Source of the DNA: Bacteroidota bacterium
GTDB taxonomy: Bacteria; Bacteroidota; Bacteroidia; Bacteroidales; PUMT01
Assembly (NCBI GenBank): GCA_003567115.1
Contig: PXAP01000174.1
Coordinates: 1 to 23,121 of the forward strand
Reading direction: 5' to 3'
DNA length: 23,121 nt
Shown: in pieces, positions 15,203 through 23,054 of the stretch
Layout: every line of letters begins with the position of its first letter
Numbering within the stretch: position 1 is the stretch's first letter
The notes under the pieces: generated by a model
Seen by the model: only the letters and a program-made list of their open reading frames with translations
Databases searched by the model: none
Told to the model about the DNA's origin: nothing
Position numbers and translations under genes: made by a program

Positions 15203-16843
15203 ATGAAGAGACTGGTGTTAATCAGCGCCATACCGCTGGCTTTAGTGTTTAATCATCCCGGAGCTGCAGAAAATGGCAGAGACAGCGTACCATTACTTTT
15301 TGATCCGGTTCAGCCTGCCAGGGACAGCATGCCTGAAATGTTTGAGCCTGCCGAACCTGCCAGGGACAGCATGCCTGAAATATCCGATCCTGTTGAGCTG
15401 ATATTTGAATCCAACCTGGACAGTTTGCTTAATCTATGGTATGTTCAAAACACACCCAGTCATAACCGCGTGAGTCTGCCGGAAGACAATGCCGGTTCTG
15501 TTATTCCAGAATTCACTGATTCCGTTTATATGGAAAGGCTGAGCAGGATTCCCTCGGTGATTGACCTATCGTTTAACCGGACGGTTAAGAATTACATAGA
15601 TTTATATACCAGGCAAAGGCGGGAGCAAATGGCAATGATGCTGGGGCTTACCGATTATTATTTTCCCATCTTTGACCAGGTTCTCGATTACTATGATATT
15701 CCGTTTGACCTCCGTTATCTTCCGGTAATTGAATCTGCCCTCAATCCGCGGGCTGTTTCGCGTGCCGGGGCTACCGGAATCTGGCAGTTTATGTTCGGAA
15801 CGGCAAGGATGTACAACCTGACCATGAACTCTTTGGTTGATGAACGTCGTGATCCTTTGGCATCAACCCATGCCGCTGCCAGGTACCTCAAAGATCTTTA
15901 TAGTGTATACAATGACTGGACACTTGTGCTGGCCGCCTACAATTGCGGTCCGGGAACCGTTAACAGGGCCATTCAAAGGGCTGGTGGTTCGCGTAATTAC
16001 TGGGATATTTACTATCTGCTTCCCAGGGAGACAAGGGGTTATGTGCCTGCCTTTATCGCGGCAACTTATGCAATGAACTATCATGAGGATTATGGAATTG
16101 TGCCGGCTGATTTTGAAATTCCGGAGTTTACCGATACAATAATGATAAACCGGGAATTGCACCTGGGGCAGGTTGCAGAGGTGCTGGATATTCCACTCAG
16201 AATGCTCAGGGATATCAACCCCCAGTACCGGCGGGATATTATTCCTGCCTCTGACCGGTCCTACTCTCTCCGGCTTCCGGTTACCCAGGGATCACAATTT
16301 TTAGCATATAAGGATAGTATATATGCTCACCGGGCTGATCATTTTCTCAGCAGGGAAAATCTTGCTGTGACACCCCAGCGGAGTACCTTTACGCCCAGCC
16401 CCCCTGCAGGCCATGCACAGGTGAATTACACAGTTAAACAGGGAGATAATCTGGGTTATATTGCAGAATGGTTTAATGTTCGTGCCCAGGATCTGAGGAA
16501 CTGGAATAATATAAGGGGCAGTTTGATACGTACAGGCCAGCGCCTGGTAGTATATGTTTCCTCCGATCACACCGATTATTACAGGGAAATGAACAACATG
16601 GGATTCGCCGAAAAGCAGGCCATGATTGGCAGATCCCCTGCCACAAATCAGCCCGGGGGTTCCCTGGAGGCAGATAGTTCAGGTGAATATCTGTATTATA
16701 CAGTACGGCCGGGTGACACCCTATGGGATATCGCCAGGCAATTCCCCGATATTAGTGACTCTGATATTTTGCGAATTAACCAGTTAAGCAATGCCCACCG
16801 GATTTATCCGGGACAGCGGTTAAAAATAAAACCGCAAGTCTGA
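15203..16843 (+). CDS. mltD: MltD-like lytic transglycosylase with LysM domains
   Basis: A 546-residue secreted murein hydrolase that cleaves the MurNAc-GlcNAc bond to form 1,6-anhydro ends. A signal peptide (1-22) leads into a repeat linker of three 14-residue units (26-67). The transglycosylase domain (about 150-300) has the catalytic E177 in LPVIESALNPRAVS, then GATGIWQFM and LAAYNCGPG. A degenerate LysM-like segment (about 311-362) and two clear peptidoglycan-binding LysM domains (407-452 with YTVKQGDNL; 496-546 with YTVRPGDTLWDIA) follow. The ATG at 15203 gives a good signal peptide. Neighbours are the parAB-DUF5683 genes upstream and an SGNH/MBOAT pair downstream, so its context is cell-wall growth. 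Two long hairpins precede it. Confidence 0.92.
   Translation: MKRLVLISAIPLALVFNHPGAAENGRDSVPLLFDPVQPARDSMPEMFEPAEPARDSMPEISDPVELIFESNLDSLLNLWYVQNTPSHNRVSLPEDNAGSVIPEFTDSVYMERLSRIPSVIDLSFNRTVKNYIDLYTRQRREQMAMMLGLTDYYFPIFDQVLDYYDIPFDLRYLPVIESALNPRAVSRAGATGIWQFMFGTARMYNLTMNSLVDERRDPLASTHAAARYLKDLYSVYNDWTLVLAAYNCGPGTVNRAIQRAGGSRNYWDIYYLLPRETRGYVPAFIAATYAMNYHEDYGIVPADFEIPEFTDTIMINRELHLGQVAEVLDIPLRMLRDINPQYRRDIIPASDRSYSLRLPVTQGSQFLAYKDSIYAHRADHFLSRENLAVTPQRSTFTPSPPAGHAQVNYTVKQGDNLGYIAEWFNVRAQDLRNWNNIRGSLIRTGQRLVVYVSSDHTDYYREMNNMGFAEKQAMIGRSPATNQPGGSLEADSSGEYLYYTVRPGDTLWDIARQFPDISDSDILRINQLSNAHRIYPGQRLKIKPQV
15278..15403 (+). repeat. Three 42-bp tandem repeats inside the transglycosylase gene
   Basis: Three 14-residue units encode RDSVPLLFDPVQPA, RDSMPEMFEPAEPA and RDSMPEISDPVELI. 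At DNA level 26 bases are identical between 15314-15339 and 15356-15381, with a 42-base period. The unit is Pro- and acid-rich, and probably acts as a flexible spacer between the signal peptide and the catalytic domain. Confidence 0.9.
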
Positions 16844-16931
16844 TATCCCTCAGTTTGCTATGTTTACAAAAGAAGGGCATTGTACCCTGCTTTAAGAAAT
16901 CCGGAAGTTGATCCGGTAGTTTAACCGAGCC

Positions 16932-18473
16932 ATGAATAAGCAAATTAAGCCATTCAGAGTTCTGTTGTTTTTTATCGTCGTCTTTGCTGCTCTTGCCCTC
17001 ATCTCACTTTTTTTCCCCCCTGATGGCATAAAGCCGGGGGCAAATTTTCATCTTCATTTTCCCTCAACCGGGAATATATTACGCCCTGAACCTCCTCAGT
17101 ATGCCGACATTTCCCACATACTTGATATATATGAAAACGGGTATCAGGATACCGGCCGGGTGGCACGTCAAACAACCGGGGAGGGCAGGGAAGATATACT
17201 GCCAGCCAGTGATGAAACATCTGATAAAGATGAAGGCTTGCTCTCTGAAATAACTGATTCAGGCAGTGTTTCTGTTCCTGCAGATCAAAGCATGCTCAGG
17301 GAACTGATTTTACCCCTTCAGTTACCTGCCGGCAATGACACTGTTCTTGACAATTTTTACCGGGCTTTGTTTGAAGCTGAAACCGAAGGCAAGCCATTGC
17401 GGATTATTCATTACGGTGATTCGCAGATTGAAAATAACAGGATCAGTTCGACACTCAGAAACCGTCTCCAGTCAAGGTTCGGCGGTTCAGGCACGGGGAT
17501 GTTTCCGGTTTTGTCACCCGCCCCCCACAGTGCCTCCATACGTGTCATTACTGAAGGCAACTGGACAAGGCATACTCCTCTCGGGATCAGCCGCAGAAAC
17601 GGAGGGCATAACCGTTACGGACTGCTGCTTTCATACTCAATTGTCGAACCCCCCGGTAATCAGGTCACAGAATCCTCCTTTTCTATTCGTCCCACAGGTA
17701 TTGGGTCCTCTCTTTCACGAAGGATGGATCAGCTTACTGTTTTTTTTGGATATGGCAATTCGCCGTTTAGCATGGATATTATCTCCGAGGGCAGAAGAAT
17801 TGATTCAGAGCATTTCTCTGCGTCCGACTCCCTGTATTACAGGAAATGGGGTCTGCCCTACGGCACAGCCGAATACTCGGTTTCTTTCATTGGCAAAGAG
17901 AGTCCACTGGTATTTTCCATTTCACTTGATAATCCCAATGGGGTGGCTGTTGACAATGTTCCTTTGCGGGGAAGCAGCGGACTGGAGTTTGCAGCCACCG
18001 ATAGCATATTGATGGCGCAGATGATGGATATACTCAATGTCAGACTGCTGCTTTTGCAATTCGGGGTAAATGTGGTACCTCATATTGTTGATGATTATAC
18101 ATATTACGAAAATGCACTGCTGGGACAGATTAACTATTTGAAGTCCATTGATCCCGGAATCTGCATTATTGTAATTGGTGTTTCAGATATGTCAAGAAGA
18201 AGTGCCGGCGGCTATTTTGAGTCTTATCCTAACATAGAGTTGATCAGGGATGCTCAAAGAAATGCTGCCTTCAGGGCCGGTGTTGCCTTCTGGGATCTTT
18301 ATGCTGCAATGGGAGGCAGAAATTCAATGCCCTCGTGGGTGGAAGCCGATCCGCCTCTGGCACAGACTGATTATATTCATTTTACATTCAGGGGATCGGC
18401 TGTAACGGGTGACTTGCTTTACAATGCGATTATCGACCGGTATAACGGTTATACCGGTCAAAACGGTCAATAA
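16932..18473 (+). CDS. SGNH/GDSL hydrolase-like periplasmic protein next to an MBOAT gene
   Basis: A 513-residue protein with one N-terminal membrane anchor or uncleaved signal (9-28) and an acidic, likely disordered linker (about 75-120). The C-terminal domain (about 150-513) is SGNH-like: block I is IHYGDSQIENNR with the putative nucleophile S164. QFGVNVV and IGVSDMS are candidates for the G-x-N block. DYIHFTFRGS supplies D480 and H483 as in the usual DxxH. In acyl-transfer systems such as PatA/PatB or AlgI/AlgX, an SGNH-fold partner receives acyl groups moved by the MBOAT protein or acts on them in the periplasm; the adjacent MBOAT gene, 90 bases downstream, suggests the same here. The target (peptidoglycan, exopolysaccharide or another glycan) is not shown by sequence. 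The last codons overlap a 12-bp-arm dyad. Confidence 0.82.
   Translation: MNKQIKPFRVLLFFIVVFAALALISLFFPPDGIKPGANFHLHFPSTGNILRPEPPQYADISHILDIYENGYQDTGRVARQTTGEGREDILPASDETSDKDEGLLSEITDSGSVSVPADQSMLRELILPLQLPAGNDTVLDNFYRALFEAETEGKPLRIIHYGDSQIENNRISSTLRNRLQSRFGGSGTGMFPVLSPAPHSASIRVITEGNWTRHTPLGISRRNGGHNRYGLLLSYSIVEPPGNQVTESSFSIRPTGIGSSLSRRMDQLTVFFGYGNSPFSMDIISEGRRIDSEHFSASDSLYYRKWGLPYGTAEYSVSFIGKESPLVFSISLDNPNGVAVDNVPLRGSSGLEFAATDSILMAQMMDILNVRLLLLQFGVNVVPHIVDDYTYYENALLGQINYLKSIDPGICIIVIGVSDMSRRSAGGYFESYPNIELIRDAQRNAAFRAGVAFWDLYAAMGGRNSMPSWVEADPPLAQTDYIHFTFRGSAVTGDLLYNAIIDRYNGYTGQNGQ
18435..18459. other. 12-bp-arm dyad at the 3' end of the SGNH gene
   Basis: GACCGGTATAAC (18435-18446) and GTTATACCGGTC (18448-18459) are perfect inverted repeats around one base. 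In RNA this would be a stable stem of about 10 bp with a short loop. It lies over the codons for DRYNGYTG, 14 bases before the stop. No T run follows, so it is not a standard terminator. Confidence 0.75.
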
Positions 18474-18563
18474 GTCTTTAACAGAATAATACCTCATCTG
18501 TTACTTTTAACCATTAATTTGTAATTTGCTGCTTTAAATGTTGAAATCCTTATTTTAAATCTG

Positions 18564-20090
18564 ATGGATTTGCTTTCCGGGCTTTTAAAATATTCGGAAG
18601 ATACCCCTATGCTTTTTACCCGTTTCTATTTCTGGGGGTTTTTATTTGTTCTGCTTTTATTTTACAGTATAATATACCGGAATAAAACATTAAGGAATGC
18701 CTACCTGTTTATAATGAGTCTTTTTTTCTATTATAAATCGGGAGGTTACTTTTTTTCACTTCTTGTCTTCTCAACCATTGCAGATTATTCACTGGGGCAT
18801 TTGATATACCTGGCAAAGACCAGGTTCCGCCGGAAACTGTTTTTGGGCATAAGTATCTTTATAAACCTTGGTTTACTGGCATATTTCAAATATGCCTATT
18901 TTTTTGCTGATATATTCAACCGCCTTGCCGGCAGTGATGTGCAGGTTATCAATTTTCTTTCTCTTCTCTACAACCGGTTTGCAGGCACCACACTGGATAT
19001 TTCAGATATTGTACTACCTGTGGGTATATCTTTTTTCACCTTCCAGACTATCAGCTATACCTTTGATGTTTACAGGAAAAAGCTCAAACCTGTCCGCAAT
19101 ATTATTGATTTTGGCTTCTACGTATCCTTTTTTCCCCAGCTTGTTGCAGGCCCGATTGTACGTGCTGCAGAATTCATGCCCCAGCTTTACCAATCCTTCA
19201 GGCTTACCATTCAGGAAAAGGGGCATGCCATTTTTTTGATTGTGAGCGGATTGATAAAGAAGATGGTTATATCCGATTATATTTCTGTCAATTTTGTGGA
19301 CAGGGTATTTGATAATCCCTTATCGTATACCGGCTTTGAAAATATGATGGCAGTATACGGCTATTCGGTGCAGATATACTGCGATTTTTCAGGTTATACC
19401 GATATAGCTATCGGTGTAGCCCTGCTGCTTGGCTTCAGACTTCCGGTAAATTTCAATTCACCATATAAGGCATTGAACATTACAGATTTCTGGCGCAGGT
19501 GGCATATATCTCTCTCCTCCTGGCTGAGAGATTACCTGTATATCCCCCTGGGGGGGAACAGAAAGGGTGTATTGCGGACCAATGCAAATCTTATGGTGAC
19601 CATGCTGCTGGGCGGATTATGGCATGGCGCCAGTATGAGGTTTGTTATGTGGGGAGGGTTGCACGGACTTGCCCTGGTCCTGCACAGGATATGGAAAGAT
19701 ATTTTCCCGGCCAAAAGGAGTATTCAACGTTCCATCAGCGGTGCAGGCAAAGCTTTTTCCCTTTTTCTGACTTTCCAGTTTGTATCTTTTTCATGGTTGT
19801 TTTTCAGGGCGGAAAACATGCAGGTTGTTAAAGATATGCTTTCGCGGATCTTTTATTCTTTTGGCGCTGATCTTTTTTTGGCTATGGTCGGTGCTCACCG
19901 CAATGTCTTTTCCCTTATGCTGCTTGCTATGGTAATTCACTGGCTGCCTTCAGGATTCAAGGAGTATTACCGGGGATTATTTATCCGCACGCCCACTGCG
20001 CTAAAGGTTATTGTTGTTGTTCTGGTTGTATTTGTTATTTACCAGTTAAGGACGGCTGAAATACAGCCCTTTATCTATTTTCAGTTTTAA
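18564..20090 (+). CDS. MBOAT-family membrane O-acyltransferase (AlgI/PatA-like)
   Basis: A 508-residue polytopic membrane protein that moves acyl (usually acetyl) groups across the inner membrane onto an extracytoplasmic acceptor. Family signatures are complete: DIVLPVGISFFTFQTISY near 150-170, then VAGPIVRAAEF, YCDFSGYTDIAIG, and DFWRRWHISLSSWLRDYLY with H314. The catalytic H354 lies in LLGGLWHGAS. About ten or more hydrophobic helices are spread over the sequence. The ATG at 18564 fits relatives, which keep a short amphipathic segment before the first helix. It pairs with the upstream SGNH gene. The acceptor could be peptidoglycan, given the transglycosylase gene in the same direction, but that is inference. 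Confidence 0.92.
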   Translation: MDLLSGLLKYSEDTPMLFTRFYFWGFLFVLLLFYSIIYRNKTLRNAYLFIMSLFFYYKSGGYFFSLLVFSTIADYSLGHLIYLAKTRFRRKLFLGISIFINLGLLAYFKYAYFFADIFNRLAGSDVQVINFLSLLYNRFAGTTLDISDIVLPVGISFFTFQTISYTFDVYRKKLKPVRNIIDFGFYVSFFPQLVAGPIVRAAEFMPQLYQSFRLTIQEKGHAIFLIVSGLIKKMVISDYISVNFVDRVFDNPLSYTGFENMMAVYGYSVQIYCDFSGYTDIAIGVALLLGFRLPVNFNSPYKALNITDFWRRWHISLSSWLRDYLYIPLGGNRKGVLRTNANLMVTMLLGGLWHGASMRFVMWGGLHGLALVLHRIWKDIFPAKRSIQRSISGAGKAFSLFLTFQFVSFSWLFFRAENMQVVKDMLSRIFYSFGADLFLAMVGAHRNVFSLMLLAMVIHWLPSGFKEYYRGLFIRTPTALKVIVVVLVVFVIYQLRTAEIQPFIYFQF

Positions 20091-20105
20091 CCTGAATTAT
20101 TCAGG
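20091..20105. terminator. Small hairpin in the MBOAT/trkH convergent gap
   Basis: CCTGAA (20091-20096) and TTCAGG (20100-20105) form a 6-bp stem around TTA, directly after the MBOAT stop and 9 bases before the trkH stop on the other strand. A loose T-rich stretch follows on the plus strand. It may act as a weak bidirectional terminator. Confidence 0.3.
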
Positions 20106-20113
20106 AGAGAATT

Positions 20114-21562
20114 TTATTTCCTCCAGAAAGAAGGCAAAAATAAAACAAGAACTGTAAATAATTCCAGTCTTCCCAGAAGCATCAGGAAAGATAGAAACCA
20201 TTTTCCAAAAAGCGGGAAATGGGCAAAATTCTCCGCCGGTCCCACCATGCCTATTCCCGGTCCTATATTTCCCAGGCATGCAGCCGCCGCACCGATGGAT
20301 GTATCCATGCCATATCCAAGCGAAGATATAACTACCACACTGACTGCCAGTATCAGGATATAGATAAAGCCAAAAGCCAGGATATCTCCGATTATAGACT
20401 GTGAAACCGGTTTATTATTTAGCTTTACCGGAATTACAGCAGCCGGGTAAATATGTCTTTTGACTTCAAGGTATGTGTTTTTCAAAATCAGCAAAACCCT
20501 GATTACTTTAATACCTCCGCCGGTAGAACCTGCCGATCCCCCAATAAACATAAGGATAAAGATCAGCGCCGAGAGAAAAGGTATCCACAAGGCATAATCT
20601 GAGGTAATGTAACCGGTAGTTGTAATAATTGACACGACCTGGAAAGCAGCCGTTCTGTAAGACTCTTCCTGTCCTCCAAAGCCGGTAATAGCCAGGCCGG
20701 TACCGATTATCAGAATGAAAATAAAAACCAGGGCCAGGTAAAACCTGAATTCCTCGTTTTTCCATACCCTGTCGAAACTGAAATGCATCGCAAAATAGGA
20801 AAGGATAAAACTTGTCCCGGCTATAAACATGAATAATGTTATGACATATTCAATAAAAGGCGAGTTGAAATAAGCAATGCTTTCCTGCCTGGTTGAAAAC
20901 CCCCCTGTCGCCATAGTGGTGAACGAGTGATTGACGGCATCAAACATGTTCATGCCCCCGAGCAGCAGGAGGATGGTTTCAGCGGCTGTAAAAATAATAT
21001 ATATACCCCATAACCGGCGGGCTGTTTCTTTAACACGGGGATGAAGCTTATCTTTTGTCGGCCCGGGAACCTCGGCAATAAAGAGCTGCATGCCACCAAT
21101 GCCAAGAATCGGAAGTACGGCAAGTGAAAGCACGATTATTCCCATCCCTCCCATCCATTGAGTAAGCGACCGCCAGAAAAGTAGTCCGTGCGGAAGGGCT
21201 TCTATGTCTTCGAGAACTGTGGCGCCGGTTGTGGTGAAACCGGAGATCGTCTCAAAGAAAGCATCGCTGAAAGACGATATATAACCACTAAGCCAGAAGG
21301 GCAGACAGCCGAAAAGACTGAAAACCACCCACACAAGACTGACAATTATAAATCCTTCCCTCTTGCCTATGGATTTGCCGGCATTTCGGGTGAAGAACCA
21401 CATGGTGCCGCCTGTTAAAAATGTCAATGCGCTGGTGAGAAGAAAAGCCGGCAAATCGCCATCCCGGTAAATAAAAGAGGGAACAAGGCACAATAAAATA
21501 AATAATCCCTCTATTAAAACAAGGAGGCCTATAATGTTGATAACCCTGGCTATATTCAGCAT
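20114..21562 (-). CDS. trkH: TrkH-type potassium uptake channel subunit
   Basis: A 482-residue membrane protein of the TrkH/KtrB superfamily, the ion-conducting part of a Trk K+ uptake system gated by cytoplasmic TrkA. The four pore-loop filters are visible: SGFTTTGATVL (about 107-117), SFTTMATGGFSTR, ITTTGYITSDY and the last at LGNIGPGIG. The flexible intramembrane stretch with GGSAGSTGGGIKVIR, typical of the M3 region, is also present. Length matches TrkH. It follows trkA on the minus strand, with one base between the trkA stop and the trkH start codon, which implies translational coupling. It converges on the MBOAT gene. Confidence 0.95.
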   Translation of the reverse strand: MLNIARVINIIGLLVLIEGLFILLCLVPSFIYRDGDLPAFLLTSALTFLTGGTMWFFTRNAGKSIGKREGFIIVSLVWVVFSLFGCLPFWLSGYISSFSDAFFETISGFTTTGATVLEDIEALPHGLLFWRSLTQWMGGMGIIVLSLAVLPILGIGGMQLFIAEVPGPTKDKLHPRVKETARRLWGIYIIFTAAETILLLLGGMNMFDAVNHSFTTMATGGFSTRQESIAYFNSPFIEYVITLFMFIAGTSFILSYFAMHFSFDRVWKNEEFRFYLALVFIFILIIGTGLAITGFGGQEESYRTAAFQVVSIITTTGYITSDYALWIPFLSALIFILMFIGGSAGSTGGGIKVIRVLLILKNTYLEVKRHIYPAAVIPVKLNNKPVSQSIIGDILAFGFIYILILAVSVVVISSLGYGMDTSIGAAAACLGNIGPGIGMVGPAENFAHFPLFGKWFLSFLMLLGRLELFTVLVLFLPSFWRK

Positions 21563-21563
21563 C

Positions 21564-22904
21564 CTATTGAAATAAACGCCTCAGTTTATAAACCGCTGAC
21601 TGAAGTGAAAAGACTATGACAATATCATTGGGCTTTATCTGGGAATTCCCGTGAGTGATGAAGCAGGATTTCCCCCTGATAGCTCCTCCTATGATGGCGC
21701 CGGCGGGCATGTTGATAGTTTTGAGGGGCCCCCTGGTCACGGGGCTTCCGGGGCGTGCAATAAATTCAAGTATCTCTGCATCGGTACCAGTCATGAATTT
21801 TATGGAGGAGACTGAATCGCCCATAGTAAACCTGAAAATCCGGCTGGCAGCACTGAGTTTTTTGTTAATAATAGTATCCAGACCCATGTTTTCAGCGAAA
21901 GACACATAATCCAGATTTTCCACCTCGCAGATCACTTTTTTTACCCCGAGTTTTCTCGCGGACAGACAGGCAAGAATATTTGTCTCAGCACTTCCTGTAA
22001 CCGCCAGGAATGCGTCCATATTGCTGATTCCGGCACCTTTCAGCAAATCAATATCACGGCCGTCACCGTTAATTACCAGTGTTTTTTCAACCCTCTCATT
22101 AATGTCATTGCATTTTGCCCTGTTGATCTCAATCAATTTAATATTAATACGTTTTTCGAGGTCTTTTGCTGTCCTGATTCCTATCCTGCTGCCACCGAGT
22201 ATCATCAGGTTTTTTACGGGGATATCCGCTTTGCCGGTGTACTTCATTATATCATGAATGCCGGAAGGGCTGGTGATTATATATACAAGATCGTTAAGCA
22301 TAAACCTTTCAGCCCCTCCGGGCATCAGGGTTTTTCCGTTACGCGTTATTGCAATTACACGGAATTCATCTTTAACATTCAGCCGGGCCATATCAAGCAG
22401 TGATTTACTAATCACCGGTGCATTGACATCAAGCTTAATTACATAGACAGCCATTTTGCCGCCTGCGTAATCGACGAAATCTGTAGTCGAAGTCTTGTTA
22501 AGCAGTGCTATGACCTCTTTTGAAGCTATCCGTTCAGGATAAATAAGGTAATCGATGCCCAGAGCCGTGAAATGCTCCTTATTGTGGGCAAGAAGATACT
22601 CGGAACTGGTAATCCTTGAAATGGTTTTACGTGCTCCCAGCTTTTTGGCAAGTATTGCACCGGTTATATTCAGGGATTCTGATTGTGCAACAGCAATATA
22701 AAGATCACAGTGCTGTATATTGGCCTCCCTGAGAATTCCAAAAGAGGTAGCAGATCCCTTTAATGTCATCAGATCGTAACCAGATTCAATGATGGCAAGT
22801 TTTTCAACGTCGGGGTCAATAACGGTAATGTCATGTCGTTCGTTGCAAAGCATCCTGGCAAGATGGGTACCCACCTCTCCGGCACCGGCTATTATAATAT
22901 TCAT
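21564..22904 (-). CDS. trkA: TrkA potassium-uptake regulatory subunit
   Basis: A 446-residue cytoplasmic protein with two RCK modules, each a Rossmann NAD(H)/nucleotide-binding domain followed by a TrkA-C domain. The first has GAGEVG (7-12) and an acidic strand end at VIDPD. TrkA-C 1 lies at about 140-220, with YVIKLDVNAPVISKSL and an ITRNGKTLMPGG stretch. The second Rossmann domain starts at MILGGSRIG (about 233) and ends its second strand with LIEIN. TrkA-C 2 runs from about 370 to the end. It gates TrkH in response to bound nucleotides. The ATG at 22904 lies inside a sequence that is duplicated 136 bases upstream. Confidence 0.95.
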   Translation of the reverse strand: MNIIIAGAGEVGTHLARMLCNERHDITVIDPDVEKLAIIESGYDLMTLKGSATSFGILREANIQHCDLYIAVAQSESLNITGAILAKKLGARKTISRITSSEYLLAHNKEHFTALGIDYLIYPERIASKEVIALLNKTSTTDFVDYAGGKMAVYVIKLDVNAPVISKSLLDMARLNVKDEFRVIAITRNGKTLMPGGAERFMLNDLVYIITSPSGIHDIMKYTGKADIPVKNLMILGGSRIGIRTAKDLEKRINIKLIEINRAKCNDINERVEKTLVINGDGRDIDLLKGAGISNMDAFLAVTGSAETNILACLSARKLGVKKVICEVENLDYVSFAENMGLDTIINKKLSAASRIFRFTMGDSVSSIKFMTGTDAEILEFIARPGSPVTRGPLKTINMPAGAIIGGAIRGKSCFITHGNSQIKPNDIVIVFSLQSAVYKLRRLFQ

Positions 22905-22985
22905 CCTAATAAAACAGGTTAATCAAGTTAATATTCAATTAATTATGTTTAGCAGGTAATTCATGTTCGGTGTTTCAAACGGATG
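22899..22985 (-). repeat. Direct repeat, copy 1: trkA leader and first two codons
   Basis: This 87-base copy contains the trkA start (ATGAAT, complement of 22899-22904) and 81 bases of leader. It matches 23035-23121 at all but 3 positions; the differences are all transitions. On the minus strand both copies carry TAGGATG at the start codon. Homology stops right after ATGAAT on the gene side. Confidence 0.93.
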
Positions 22986-23054
22986 GATCCCCCTGTTTTA
23001 TTTATTGTATTTTGTGAGACGCAGTATCATGGGGATTCATCCTAATAAAACAGG
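22981..23054 (-). promoter_or_regulatory. Interleaved inverted repeats in the trkA leader
   Basis: Pair A is GGATGGATCCCC (22981-22992) with GGGGATTCATCC (23031-23042), 11 of 12 positions complementary. Pair B is CCTGTTTTATT (22992-23002) with AATAAAACAGG (23044-23054), perfect. The order A-B-A'-B' means the two stems cannot nest. They would be mutually exclusive or form a pseudoknot. Candidate cis-regulatory RNA; no known riboswitch class was recognised. Confidence 0.4.
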
